Shown here: piece after piece, positions 12,501 through 24,684 of the stretch
Position numbering within the stretch: position 1 is the stretch's first letter
Layout: each line of letters begins with the position of its first letter
From: Clavulina sp. PMI_390
Taxonomy: Eukaryota; Basidiomycota; Agaricomycetes; Cantharellales; Hydnaceae
Assembly (NCBI GenBank): GCA_015039315.1
Contig: WIDE01000024.1
Span: 2,713 to 66,712 of the forward strand
Direction: 5' to 3'
DNA length: 64,000 nucleotides
Position numbers and translations under genes: made by a program
Notes under the pieces: generated by a model
Database searches by the model: none
What the model was told of the DNA's origin: nothing
What the model saw: only the letters and a program-made list of their open reading frames with translations

Positions 12501-15500
12501 TATAGGCATGATAGTGTGGATGATGGACTCGGAGGCAAAACGAGCCATATTCCCGATGAGGAGCAAAGCTTGGTTGAATGTTTGAGGATTCTCAGAAGCT
12601 AATAGCGGGACCAGCGTGAACAAAATTGTCAGAAAAATGTTGTGTCTGACACTTACTACCGATGAGTCGAACAAGTACATCGACTTGAAGAGAAGCTGAG
12701 GACACGGGGCTCTGAGCAACCGACGACATTAGGGAATGAAGCCCACAGAGACATAATCAGAAGTTCACCTTGATGGTGCTAACGGTTGTATCCAACACGC
12801 TGATGAGCACTTGCTCAAGGTAGTCAAGGTCTGACCTTGCTGTCGTATGGCCAGACGAAACCGCATGAAGTAGGTCAAGTAACGCTCTGGCAAGCTCAAC
12901 AGAACCAGTGAGGGACGACGCTTGGATAGCTTCAAGCAAGCAGACGACACTCTGGAATCCAGCGTCAGCCGAGCTATTATCATTTGAGTTATCAGCAATC
13001 AGTTCATGAGAACACAAAAAGCTGCCTACCTATCCGTTCTGGGTCGCTTTTGTGCCCGAACATCGTCATCGTTGTGAACAGTGGGCTTGAACTGCGTGAT
13101 GAGTGCAATGCAAACGATTGGATCTGCAACCATTATTGGGAGCGTAGGTTTCACAGCCAGCCAGACTGGAGGTGACATTGTTGCTTTCTCGATTAGCACC
13201 GTAGCAAGCTCGATTCTCTGGGAGGCCTCAATGTGCTGATATAGTAGCTCAGCTTGACGCAAATACAGCTGCAACAGGGGTGATTCGGCTTCGATAATTG
13301 GTGTCAGATGAAGGTCGTCACCAAGTTTAATGGAATAAAACGTACAGGGTGACGTCCAAGCCTTCCCAAGCTCCATAAATAGCGTCCAGTAGGGTGCACT
13401 ATTGTTGATTAGTTCCGCCTTCGCAGAACCATTGAAGCATGCAATCAACAGGGCAACATAGTCCCGCGGGATGGTTGCTGAGTCTGTATCATTGAGTAGC
13501 TGCTCGATACGAGGGCGGAGTGTCACAAGTTTGGCGCTGTCATGCGTTTCTGCGACGGAGCGAAGCAGCGACAAACGGCTAGAGACGTCTGCAAAGGCAA
13601 CGATATGTGATGTAAGGTAGCATAGAATTTTTTCCTTGCGGCTACAGGATAAACATGCATGAGCGCTGTATCGAATATTGCGTAGCGGTTGGAGCTCACC
13701 TGCGTTCCTTCTTCCCATCGCTTTTAGCCCTTGTGAGGTTTTCTCTATTCAAGGTGGTGAGGTATGACGGATCGAGCACGAACGATTGGGCGTGTTTGCT
13801 CATGAACTGCACATAGTCCTCAAAGTCATGCGATTCGAGGTACTGCAAGGAAGCTGGGGACGATTGTGAGGGAGCATTCGACTGGGAGAGTAATGTTAGA
13901 TGCTCACAACTATCACGATATACAGTGTCAAAAGCGTATATCTCGACATTTCTCGCATCGCCGAGGGGAGTTGAGGCGACGGACGTCAGCAGCGCTACGG
14001 CGGCCTCTCGTACTAGGCGATCAGGTGACTGCAGAGCGATCAGGAGGGCAGGGAAGACAACCTGGAAGTCCCTTGGTTTACGCCCTTCATTCTCGCCACT
14101 GAGCGGGGAGTGTTGGTGAGCCGTAATAAACGCTTTAGCGTGATGCAACGCAGCGGCACTGATTCCATGATTTGGCGCCGCAGAAGTCTCGATTTCACAC
14201 CACAGCCCCGCCAAGAACAAAATTGCTGCATCTCCCACATTGATGAATAGGTTGAGAAGGAGGTGACGAACGAGGGGAGACATGGCCGCAGTGCTAAGCT
14301 CTTGGTAGAGAGTGCGAGCAAGACGAATGAAGCTTGGTCCTCTAGTATCCGTTTTGTTGTTGACATCTTCATTGAGCACAGGGGCTTCCAGCCAGAATAG
14401 TGAAGTAGATGGAGGGGAGATGTTTGAGATCTGCAGCAAAATGGAGCCTTGCAGTCGAGCAAGAGACGACGCGCTGCTAGGTTTGTTCACCACTGAGGTC
14501 CTCGCCTCCGCGAGGAGCTGACAACATCAAGTCAGTCAAGGGTCTTTATGGAGGGATGGGTTAGACAAGACAGACCTGCTCATGATGCTCAGGATGCTCC
14601 CCAACGAGAGGCGAGATCCTCTCAAGTGTCCCGGGAGTGAACATGCTAACTAACACAGCGTGGGCCAAATCCGTCTGATGCGCTCCGCTCAGCCGAGAAA
14701 GGAGGGCCTGGATAACCGAGAGGCTCAACAACTGGTTCTCATTCTCAGCTGAACGAATCTTCAGAGAGTATGTGAAGAATGAAACCCAATGGTGGAAGTT
14801 ATCGGACGACATCACGTTGTCTAGGCAAACACAGTGTGAGATCATATCCAGAAGCTTCCCACTAATGCCAGAATAAAGACGCACCAGCAAATTTGGACAC
14901 GAGCTTGGTGTTCAACTCCACCATCTCTTCGGGTGTAAGCTTCCCCTCCCCCTCTCCCGCCTTGATCAAAGGCACGCAGCCTTTGATGATATCTATGTCT
15001 TGGAAAGACTCGACCCAGGCTGCGATGACACCCCAAACTGCGGAGCTACGTTTTTGTTTTGACTTTGAGAATAGAAGGAAGGGAAGGAAGAGCTTCTCGA
15101 AAAGGTCCCGCACTGCTTCACGATCGTCCACAAGTGCAAGTGCTGTCAGAACTGTTTTTGCCATAAAGTCCAAGTGTAGGCGGAGGATGTTCCGATCTAC
15201 GGTGGGTAGCACATTTGCGGAGAGGGCTTCAACTACGTCTTTCATGAACCTGGCCTTATCGGCGAGGAGAGAATTCGCGAGAACGACGGGGTTTTTCTCA
15301 TACAGAGCCTTCAGGACAGACGGATCCTCGGAGGGGTTTGTCATGAGGCTGATCAAAACATCAACATGTTCCTGAGATGCAATGGACGAGGTAGACGCCA
15401 AGGAATCAAGGATATGCTGAACCCCCGTGATGCGGGCAGATGCATCAATGGATGTGGCAGCAAAGAATGCATCTGATGCGGAGAGAGAGTTCCCGGATGA

Positions 15501-17183
15501 TTCGTCCGAGCGACTGAGACTAAAGCGATTCTGCTCTGAGACATTAGCAAGTAGGTCCTTTGAGGTTGGGAAGGTAGCAATTACACCTACCAGTGAAAGC
15601 TCTAGCACGAGCTGTTCTACTTTTTGCTGATGTCCTTTGTCAGCCCCAGCCAAGGCAGCATTCACAGCAGAAGTGAACACGGCGTGACGAGTCTGGTACA
15701 AGTCACTCAGCATCTCGCGCTTATTTGAAGTATTTTCATCCTCATCTTGCTCATCAGAGGTGAGGTCAGTTAGCAAGGACGAGCAGACCAGAGCAGCTAC
15801 AGCGTCTGGGGTCGATCGGATCTGAACGACGGCCTCGAGAGCTTTTTCTTTGCGCGAGGACGAGAATTTCCTAGAATGCCAAAAGGGTTAGCTAAAGTAT
15901 CTCAACAAGATATAAGGCGACAAGTAATCTACCTGCTCAGCAGACGGGTAACGAGGGGGATCAAGGTCTTCTCGGATCCTGCCCAATTGCTGGCTTGGGA
16001 CAAGACATCAGAGAACGATCTGCAGAAAAAGTCTTAGCGAGTGTTATGAAGGAGGAAAGGTAAAAAAACGCCTTACGACATACGAATGATTTCTTTGGTC
16101 ACAGCTGATGGCAGTTTTGGCAACTGAGTTTGAGGGCTCAGCACAGAGACAATAGTTTGCATAGTCCTGATATCGCCCATCACATGCCTGGACCCTGCGA
16201 TGCTTCCAAGCACGGCCTCGATGGCCGCAGGCGTGAGTTCGCATCGATGACTGAGTGACGCAAGCAGAATAGCTCCAGCCAAAGTGACATCCTTAGCACC
16301 AGCAAAGTCGTCCGCCTCGACCATCTTGACACAGGCGGGAAGCAAGAAAGCAATGGTTCCTTCATCAATTTTTGGATGGCGGGTGATGTATTCCGCTAGG
16401 ACGCCGGTTGAAAAGGCAACAAGGCTTCGATGAACAGTTTGCTTGTCCTCGAGGTCGAGAGCATCGGGGAGGAGCGAGACGATAAACCGAGCAAGATCAG
16501 GTCTCCGAACCATCTCACTTGCGATGACGGTACGAGGTAACGGCGTCGCAGCTTCTTTAAAAGGATGGACGAAAGCCCATATTGAGGACGGGCTGCGATA
16601 GGTGCTGGTGAGCCCAGGACGTGATGATCGAAAGGAAGGTCCTCACCTAATAGATAGTATACTGGCCATTTTTGCAAACACTGTAGAATCATGATATGGA
16701 ATGAAGCACGCCAGGACATCATTCTGGTTGAACTCGTGAACTCTGCGCGCATCATTGGGTTAAGACCTCACTTCTCTTTTGTAGTGAATGCATTGATACT
16801 TACCTAAATCTTCGAACAAGCCATTCTATGATTTTCGCAGCGGGAGATTGCAAGAGATGAGGCGAGACTAGTCGCAAAGCCAGCGCGATATCTGCATTGA
16901 GCTGTGCCACCTCGGGTTCTGGTAGCAGTGTGCGATCCAGATGGCGACTAGAATCGGAGAACAGTGACTGTGGCATAGCAGCTGCGAACCCTTGGCTCAC
17001 AGCGGAGAGTTGGGCAAGTCCATTTTGGGCGAGAGCAAGGATCGAATCAAGGTCGTGTTCGGCAGCCTCACGAGCAGAAAAAAGGAAGGAATCGGCAGAA
17101 GGTTTTCCTCCAGAACGCGATGCAAGCAGTGCGGCATTCACTGAGGCTCCCTGAGCAAGCTGAGATGCGAGTGCAGACACCAT
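9509..17183 (-). CDS. UTP10: U3 snoRNP / SSU processome protein Utp10 (HEATR1 family)
   Basis: A long minus-strand gene of many exons spanning 7.7 kb, roughly 2,000-2,100 residues when spliced, as expected for this family. The N-terminus (MVSALASQLAQG, then SLFS..RHLDRTLL and KIIEWLVRRFR, continued after an intron by VHEFNQNDVLACFIPYH) carries the family's characteristic opening. The middle is helical HEAT-like repeat sequence, and the C-terminal exon (VRLLALRTAVQVW ... ARKLKRIIEGISG) matches the conserved BP28CT end. Utp10 is part of the UTP-A/t-UTP complex that loads on nascent pre-rRNA and is needed for rDNA transcription and 18S maturation in the nucleolus. The start at 17183 is preferred to 17240 because it begins the conserved block. 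It is transcribed divergently from the hydrolase-like gene. Internal exon limits were followed only in part. Confidence 0.9.
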
Positions 17184-17366
17184 AATGAGCTGGTGGTGTT
17201 GAGCTCGTCCAGCTAGGACTTGTCTTTGACAGTCCTGCAAAAGTTTGTGTCGACTGAATCAGATGGGAATTCGACCTCGGTGCAAACAGAACCCGCAAAC
17301 CCGGCTGGAGGGCTCCGGAAGTTCTCCCTCATAAAGGACACACGAGAGACTTCGCGTGGTGCAGCC
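17184..17366. promoter_or_regulatory. Divergent promoter UTP10 / hydrolase-like gene
   Basis: 183 bp separate the two chosen start codons, so the promoters must overlap. If the plus gene instead starts at the in-frame ATG 17220, only 36 bp would remain, which argues for the 17367 start. Confidence 0.5.
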
Positions 17367-19567
17367 ATGGCTGCAGAGGGCGGGCAGGCTGGACCCGGCT
17401 TCTTCTCATTGCGATCTCTTCACCTGTCTGAGATAGTAGACGATGGCTCCTACGTCTTCATTGATCCGGATAACGTCTCTCAAGTCTCAGATCAATCGAC
17501 TTCACAAAAACCACACAAAGGAAATAAAATCGCGGCAACGATCTGGGCTTGGACTCTCTCGGCCATCTTCACGAGCGCTTTGCTGCTGCTCCCAGTCACC
17601 ACTTTTGCTCTCTTCAGTGAGCATCATCACACCCATACCTACATGTTAGATTTTTTACTCAATCTTATGTCTCTAAAGTCCCCGTAGCTAGCCTTATCGC
17701 ATTCCCGCTGCTCATACTTCTCGTTTGCGGTGGGTGAATTCTCAATGTGCATCATACTTTCGTCCATTGTCTCACGCTGCCCCAACCTACTCGTCTAGCA
17801 ATATTCTACTCTGTTCCATCGCTTTCGTATTTATCACTTGCTCAAAAAGCGGCCCCTCCTTCCGCTGGTCTCCCATTCTTACCCCCCGCGAGTAATTATC
17901 GTCTACTCTTCCGAGTCAATCTTGCAGCTCTTCGGTGGCTCCAGACAGCAATCACTCTATTTTTCACGGTGACCCCTGAATTAGTCAAAACTTACCTTCT
18001 GTACGTTATTGGGAGGAACTGGGCTGGGCGCGTCAAGTGAGTGTTATCGTACTTGTGAGAATATGAGCAAGGAAGATGGAGCGCCTACTTTCTCGCAGGA
18101 CCAACGTACGCTACGCTAACAGAGCTAGTGCCTTGCTGGATGTGTACTATCCCAAACCCATACATTCATCGGGTCTTCTTCTGCGAGATGGTAATCTTGG
18201 ATCTAATGAACCCGATCCCAGCAACCCTTCAGCCACATCCACGCATTCCCTCGTCTCCAAAGCACCAATCATTGTGTTCCTTCCAGCGCCCCACTATGGT
18301 CCAATACGTACGCGGAAATGGATGATGGCCTCGCTAGGCCGCAATCTCGCTCGAATGGGTTATTGTGTTGTGATCCCTGATGTTGTCGCTTTCGGGGACG
18401 TGGATGAAGACTCTGGAGAAGGCAATGAATCCGCTCCGAGGAGGAACACGCGGAACGGTTTTTCTCCTAGTCGTATCCGTGATAGCGTGCATGACTTGAG
18501 GAGTGCGATGCGTTGGGCATACGACAACGGATCGTACGTCGCAAGTCGACTAATCGTGTCAAAAATCTGACAATGTTCCACAACCAGTATGTATGGCGGC
18601 GACCCTAGCAGGATTTACCTCGCTGGTCATGGGTATGATCCTTGGCCAAAATACCATGCTTTGCCTTGTGCTGACCTCTATCCAGCCTAGGAGCACATCT
18701 CGCCTTGCTCCACGTCATTCAGCGGGCAGTCGTGAGTTCCCGCGAGGCAGTGTTCCATTCATACGCCACCGCAAGTCAAGCGGGTTTAGAAGCTTCTGCA
18801 AGCCGTCCTCCGCCAGTGATCATTTCCAACGGCACTCGGCGGGTTCACGAATATGGCAAGAGCGTTTGGGCGCCTCCCGTCGAGGGCCTGATTCTGTGAG
18901 ACACTTCCATTTGATTGAATCTCCTACCTATCTAATATCGTCATCTTTAGTTTCTCTGCTATCTGTGATGTGGAGAAGCAGGTGACGAAGGAGACCGAAC
19001 TAGGAATTGCTCACCTCTCTACAGTACGACGGGCTTTGGGGCCAGGACAACTACCTTGCATCATGCACTCGGTACGTTACACTCGGTGTCCAAAGTTTCA
19101 GCTCTAACCCCTATTCCTTAGCCCGCTCACATCCTTCACGCTTCTCGCAATATTCTCGACCTGGAGATACTACCGAAGAGAGTCGTCTTCTTCCACGGGT
19201 TCGTCACATCCAATCCACCTACTTTGAATGTCACTGATCTACTCTTTTGATTAGAGGGTTTGATCGCGTCGTTCACTGGTCCCAGTCGGAGAATATGAAA
19301 GAATTGCTTCGAGGAGTTGGTGTGGAGGATGTCAAGTCCAGAATCTACACCACAGGCCATACGGGGATGCTGACTGGTGAGCTCCTTACTCTCCAGAACG
19401 ATATGCAGGCACTCATCTACCGACTCCCTTAGGGCTGATGAGTCACGAGAGAGGGACGCCATTGGAGCTTGAGTTGGAACGTGAGAGTGAGTAGCCATAT
19501 GTATTATCCTCTTCTTCTCCCTTATGAAACTCCCCGTCCTCTAGTTCACATCGTCGCGCCGATATGA
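17367..19567 (+). CDS. Membrane alpha/beta-hydrolase-fold protein (prenylcysteine methylesterase-like), nucleophile Ser replaced
   Basis: Eleven exons give about 550 residues. The ATG at 17367 has a good context (gccATGG). An acidic N-terminal segment is followed by two hydrophobic helices (around residues 53-105, e.g. AWTLSAIFTSALLLLPV and LIAFPLLILLVCG) and a third near ITLFFTVTPELV; the rest is a BD-FAE/ICME-like hydrolase domain starting ALLDVYYP. The elbow that should be G-x-S-x-G reads GHGLGAHL (347-354), so the catalytic Ser is Gly; the acid (FDRVVHW) and His (GHTGML) positions look kept. The elbow is split by an intron (18633-18685), and no other GT donor there restores Ser. Intron 18037-18071 is only 35 nt. 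The last intron (19487-19544) is optional: read-through would stop at 19494. Confidence 0.75.
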
Positions 19568-19747
19568 CCGAATCGCTTCGTACGGTAGTGACGACTCACT
19601 TGTCCTATGAAGCAATAAATGATAAACTCTTGGCAAATCACTACTGCGGGGGAGGGAAAAAACACTCTGAGTGAGGTCTGCGGCTTTGATTTTGATTCGT
19701 GACTCTACTGGGTACAGGAGGTGTGAAAACAACAACGATTGCACAAC

Positions 19748-21428
19748 TTAAACAGACAATTCGACGGTCTGGGCGCTCTGAAGGAGCTTCTGATATGGTG
19801 ATAGCGCTGGCTTGACCCACTCCTTGATGAACCCATCTACTTGCTCTGGTGCTCTGCCAACAAATGTGCTCGGATCCAACAACTTGTCCAGCTGGCCTAC
19901 AACAGGCGCGAAGTAGGGCTCCTTCTTCACGCGCTCGATCAGATCGTTCTCGCCACCTTCCTCCTTCACGACGCGCGCTGCCTGATGCGACAACACTCGG
20001 ATATGCTCGTGGCATTCTTGGCGATCGCCCCCAGAGCGCACCATGGCCATGATGATGTTCTCGGTAGCCATGAATGGCAGCTCTTGGTTGATGTGGCGCC
20101 CGATAACCCCTGGGTAGACGACAAGCCCCTCAGTGATGTTTTGGAGAGTGGAAAGAACAATGTCTGCAGTGAGGAACGCTTCAGGGATAGTGACACGGCG
20201 ATTCGCGCTGTTGCGGGAAAATTATGAGCATGAGTATAATCAGTTTATAGTAGTGTGATTCACCTATCGTCCAAGGTACGCTCGAACCACTGTACTGAGC
20301 TCGTCATGAGGGCATTCTGTGGAAGGATCATCAAATGCCTCGCTAGACTGCAAACACGCTCGCAGCGCATCGGATTTCGCTTATACGCCATAGCTGAGCT
20401 TCCAATCTGGTCTTTCTCAAACGGTTCCTCCATTTCTTTCAAATTAGCTAGAAGACGAATATCTGTAGCAATCTTGTGAGCCGATGCTCCAAGCGAGGCG
20501 AGAGGCTGGAGGACATCGATGTCAATCTTTCGGGAGTAGGTTTGAGAAGTGACGGGGTAGGCGTATTGAAAGCCCATGAGCTCGGTGACACGCTTGTCGA
20601 GGGCCTCAACCTGAGAATAGTAATACAGACTGAGTCAAGAGATTAAGAAATAGGGAGAAGCAATGGACCTTGGCGTGGTCACCCTCAAATAATTGGAGGA
20701 AGGAGGCCTGGGTACCGGTTGTGCCCTTGACACCTCGGAACCCAAGATCGTCGCGAGCACGAGTGATGTTGCGGAGGTCCCAGAGTAGTTCCTGGTAATG
20801 ATTGGCGTATTATGTCTGGAGCCACTCGAAGGATACTTGCTGTTTCCTTACCTGGATCCACAGCGTAGCTCGTTTCCCAACAGTCGTCAATTGGGCGGGT
20901 TGGTAGTGAGTGAAACCCAGTGTTGGTAGAGCACGATGCTTTTCCGCAAAGTTGGCTAGTCGATCGATCACAACGGCTAGCTTGTCAAGGACGAGATCGC
21001 ACCCACGTCGAAGGAAAATGAGATCGGCGTTATCGGTGACATAGCACGAGGTAGCGCCAAGGTGGATGATGGCCGCTGCAGCAGGTGCAACTGTCCCAAA
21101 TGTGTGGACATGAGCCATCACATCGTGTCGCCGCTTCTTCTCCTCTGCGGCCGCAACCTCAAATTGAGCTGCGTCCAGATCCTAATTGGGGACTTTCTAT
21201 GAAGTCTATGCATTAATTTCGGGGACCGATACGGATCCTTACAAGATGGTCACGCATTTGAGCAATAGCCTCATCGGAGATGGGGAGGTCCAGTTCCTTT
21301 TCCGCAATTGCTAGATTGAGCCAGAGTTCGCGCCATGTTTTAAATCGCATCTCATTTGAGAAGAGATGCGACATCTCCTTGGATGCATAGCGACTCGAGA
21401 GCGGACTCTGGTAAGAGCTCGTCGACAT
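19748..21428 (-). CDS. ADE13: Adenylosuccinate lyase
   Basis: Five exons (21428-21243, 21181-20852, 20791-20669, 20610-20264, 20207-19748) give 481 residues, the standard fungal length. Start [16 protein letters not shown] is canonical. Signatures present: [19 protein letters not shown] with the catalytic His region, and the flexible-loop signature [10 protein letters not shown] carrying the catalytic Ser; C-terminal [18 protein letters not shown] is also typical. The enzyme acts twice in purine synthesis: SAICAR to AICAR plus fumarate, and adenylosuccinate to AMP plus fumarate; it works as a cytosolic homotetramer. It converges on the hydrolase-like gene (180 bp) and diverges from the APSES-type regulator (252 bp). 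No catalytic residue is missing. Confidence 0.97.
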
Positions 21429-21680
21429 TTTTGATGTTTTGGGTAGTTGAGCGAGACTTTGGCCAATCCGAATCGAGTGTTTCCAAATTTGGCTAAGCGC
21501 CGGTCACGCACAACTCATCACGACTGCGTTCTTTGACTTCGGCTCGACGAAAACAAGGAGATCCCCTCGGCTCAAATAACTGCGAATCGAGGCATGAACG
21601 GCGCCCAACAGCCAGAGCTGACGCCTGGACAGCAGGTCCTGGCGTCTATTCCTATCACAGGACCCGAACGAACGTACAAG

Positions 21681-23516
21681 ATGACATCGACCGACAAACA
21701 CAAGGTCACTCGAGGTATAGCCCCAAGCCACCGCCCAACTTGACTGTCTAGCTTGTCGTAGACGGCTGAACCTTTGTTTTTCATCAGGCAGATACCTTAC
21801 TAGCAATGACCCAAGGGGATACATGTAAGGCGTTTTATCCCACACATTGTTTGGCCCCCCCTGAATGAGACATTCTCGCCCTGCAGCCCAGTCTACGAGT
21901 ATCCGATTGGAGACCAATGGATCATGCTTGACGCGGAAGACGGCTATGTGCTCTGGACTGCCATCTGGAAAGGTTCGTGTGTGCCTGTCGCTCGTCATCC
22001 GATTTTTTCCGCTGAACGCCGAAATTGGTTGTGTTATGGATCCAGCTCTGGGAAATCAAAAAGGTGAATAGGATACCTTCTCGTGCTTTCGATCGATGGA
22101 TTCCTTACTGTTTGGTGCCCCCCAGCCGACGTTGTCCGCATGCTTGACAACATGCCTGAGCTAACCCCCTACATCCGGCGTGTTCGGGGCGGGTACCTCA
22201 AGATCCAAGGAACATGGATGAAATATGAAGTGAGTTTGTAGCGCATCCTACTTGTTTGATAGCCATATACTCAACATTCACGAAATCTAGATCGCTGAAG
22301 ATTTCTCACGAAGGTGTGCCTCAAAAGATATGGCTATGTGCGCTCAACTGACCCAATTCAATATTGTAGAGTCGCTTATAACATACGAGAGGATCTCATC
22401 CCACTTTTTGGGTGAGTCAATACTAGCTAACTTCTTTGCGAACTCTTGCCTAATGCTCCTAACGTGTGTTCTAGTCCAACATTCCCCGCTACCTGCCTGA
22501 CTCCTGAACAGCCCGGTTTCGGAAACATCCTTCCTGGAGGCCGTCGTCGCAAGCCAAGAGCATCTACCACGACTCGTCGGCCCGCGTCGGGCGCCAATGT
22601 TCCCATGCCAGATCACGTCCAAGCTTACTATAACGCCCAAGTTATGGGCCACTCGGGCGGGTTCGGCCCCGGACCCTCTGCGTACGATCCGCGTGGCGTT
22701 CCAACCTATGATCGAGGCCCTGGTGGAAGCTATGGACCCCCGGGTGGTCCAAGTCCAGGAGGTCGCTCGTATTGGGATGGTCCACTTGCGTATCCTCCCC
22801 AGCCTGGCTATGGAAGTGGTATGTACGCCCAGCCGGGCCAGCAGTCGCCATATGGCGATCAGATGCTATCCGGCCCCCTCCCTGCAGGCTCCAGCCTTCA
22901 AAATACACCCACAGCCTCGCCCTCAAATGCTAGTTCATCCCCGTACTATCAAGTGGGATTGCCTAGTTCTGCTGGGCCTACTCGTTCTGGCTTGGGTTCA
23001 CCAACATCTCGCGTGCGCTATGATCCCTACAACACGGCGAAGAACCACCCGGCGGCGTCAACAGGCCGACCACACAGCGGTGGTGAACCGTCATGGAACG
23101 CTTACACTCGTTTGCCTCCAGTTGATTACACGCGTGTGTTGGCCGGAGGCTCGATGCCTCGTCCTGGTCAAACGACCGGCGCGGGGGGCGCTCGTAGTGC
23201 TCCTGTGCTAGATCCTGCGCTCGTTGGTTCGTCTGCTCCCCCTCCTGGCAACTCGCAAGCGACCGCTCCTCCTGAGCATGACGATGGGCCGCATGGTGAT
23301 GGAGATGACCAGCATGACGCGTCACATGACCACCGTGAGGCATCCCCGTCGGCCAAAGAACAGGAGCATGGAGACGACACTGGAGACGATGAAGAGCCTA
23401 ACGCTCAGTCCGCGCACTCTAGCATGTATAGTTCGCGCCATGGAGATAATGACGACAAGGGCAGCCACAGCTTGGGACTTCCCATCAGCTCGGCGAGGGA
23501 TGATGCGAGCTCTTAA
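21681..23516 (+). CDS. APSES/KilA-N-type DNA-binding regulator
   Basis: Eight exons (21681-21714, 21788-21824, 21887-21972, 22046-22063, 22126-22229, 22291-22313, 22370-22411, 22475-23516) join to 461 residues. The first about 120 residues form a KilA-N/APSES-like domain: PVYEYPIGDQWIMLDAEDGY, WTAIWKALGN, then GGYLKIQGTWMKYE and RRVAYNIREDLIPLFG, the order seen in fungal APSES proteins related to Xbp1/Bqt4. The large last exon codes a low-complexity tail rich in Gly, Pro, Tyr and Ser, with a bipartite basic stretch GRRRKPR after the domain (possible nuclear signal) and an acidic/His-rich end (DDGPHGDGDDQHDASHDH). Target genes cannot be told from sequence. It is divergent from ADE13. Confidence 0.8.
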
Positions 23517-24684
23517 TTTCCACCTACCCCCAAGCGTACGCACCAACTTCGATCGTACAATGCTTCTTCTGCCTTCAATTATCTTGAGTTTGTCTTCTCC
23601 CTCGTCTTGACTGTGCGCGCCCACATCTCTTTTTTTTTTCCCTTCCATCGTCATAATAACCTTTTGTTTTGTTTCTGGCGGTCCTACTTCCCATTTTACC
23701 ATACCTCTCTCACCCAGAAATCCATGTCCACTGCCTCGCCCATCGCCATTTTGTTGCGCCACCTTGTTTTTCACTACTCTTTACTCATATTCATGACTCA
23801 AGAATTGTTCCTAAAAATCTTCGAATATCATGATTTGTCTCAGTCTCAGAGTGGGCACGTGTGCAACAGTGGGGCTTCCTCAGCTTCGGCTGCTCAATGA
23901 GGCGAATCAAGGGCTGTTTGACAGTCTGTCAGGTATACTGAATTGAGATGGCATTAAGCGGTAAGATTCGAATACTACTTTGGTGTTGGGGATTCCGGAG
24001 GGAACTGCACCATGCATGCTCAACAAAGGCGCCTTTGTGTGTCGCAAACAAGCGACAACAGCGACCTGCTCCCCACCGCTGTAATTTATCCCCCTAATTC
24101 CACCACACGTTTTGGATTCCATGCGGCATAATATATTCGTTATTTCCGAAGACGGCAACGGCGCTTCCCAACCCTCCTAAAATGTGGTAGTTCATGGAAA
24201 CGGTGGGATGGTGGCGCATGGGCCGCTTTTGTTCCACCATGCATGCTACCCAGCACAAGGGCCATAGAACCTGGCCACCTATAAGTCGAGGCTACCCTAA
24301 GACAACAATAAGCTCCAGCTTGTCCTCCACCCTCCTCTTAAGCCTGTCTATTTCCCCTTCCTGGTCGCTTGAGTCGTCCAGTCTTTCACCACCTTCATTA
24401 CACACATTTCTTGCCTCGCCAGGCGCAGGCCCTCTCTTGCACGCTTTTTGATTCTTGCATTCACGACACACGCTTGGACGCAGCTCGCTCTACGCCACTC
24501 GTCGATCTCGTCGCCTTTTGTTTCCTTCACCAGTAGCCTCATCGTCGATCCTTGAGCTCAAGTCGACCACTACTGCCCGATCCATTTATCGCATTATTCA
24601 GCTTTCTACCCTGAACCACCCTACCACACACTCTCTTACCACTACCACTACCACTACCACTACCACCACTCCCAAACGAACGCT
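23517..24684. other. Intergenic region with microsatellite
   Basis: About 1.17 kb between the regulator and the DUF7598 gene, both plus strand. A run of repeated ACTACC units lies at about 24638-24672, in the probable 5' UTR of the downstream gene. The TATAAG at 24281-24286 is a possible TATA element. No gene seen. Confidence 0.5.
24638..24672 (+). repeat. (ACTACC)n microsatellite in a 5' UTR
   Basis: Five or more near-perfect hexamer units just upstream of the ATG at 24685. Likely transcribed as part of the leader; length polymorphism between isolates would be expected. Confidence 0.7.
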
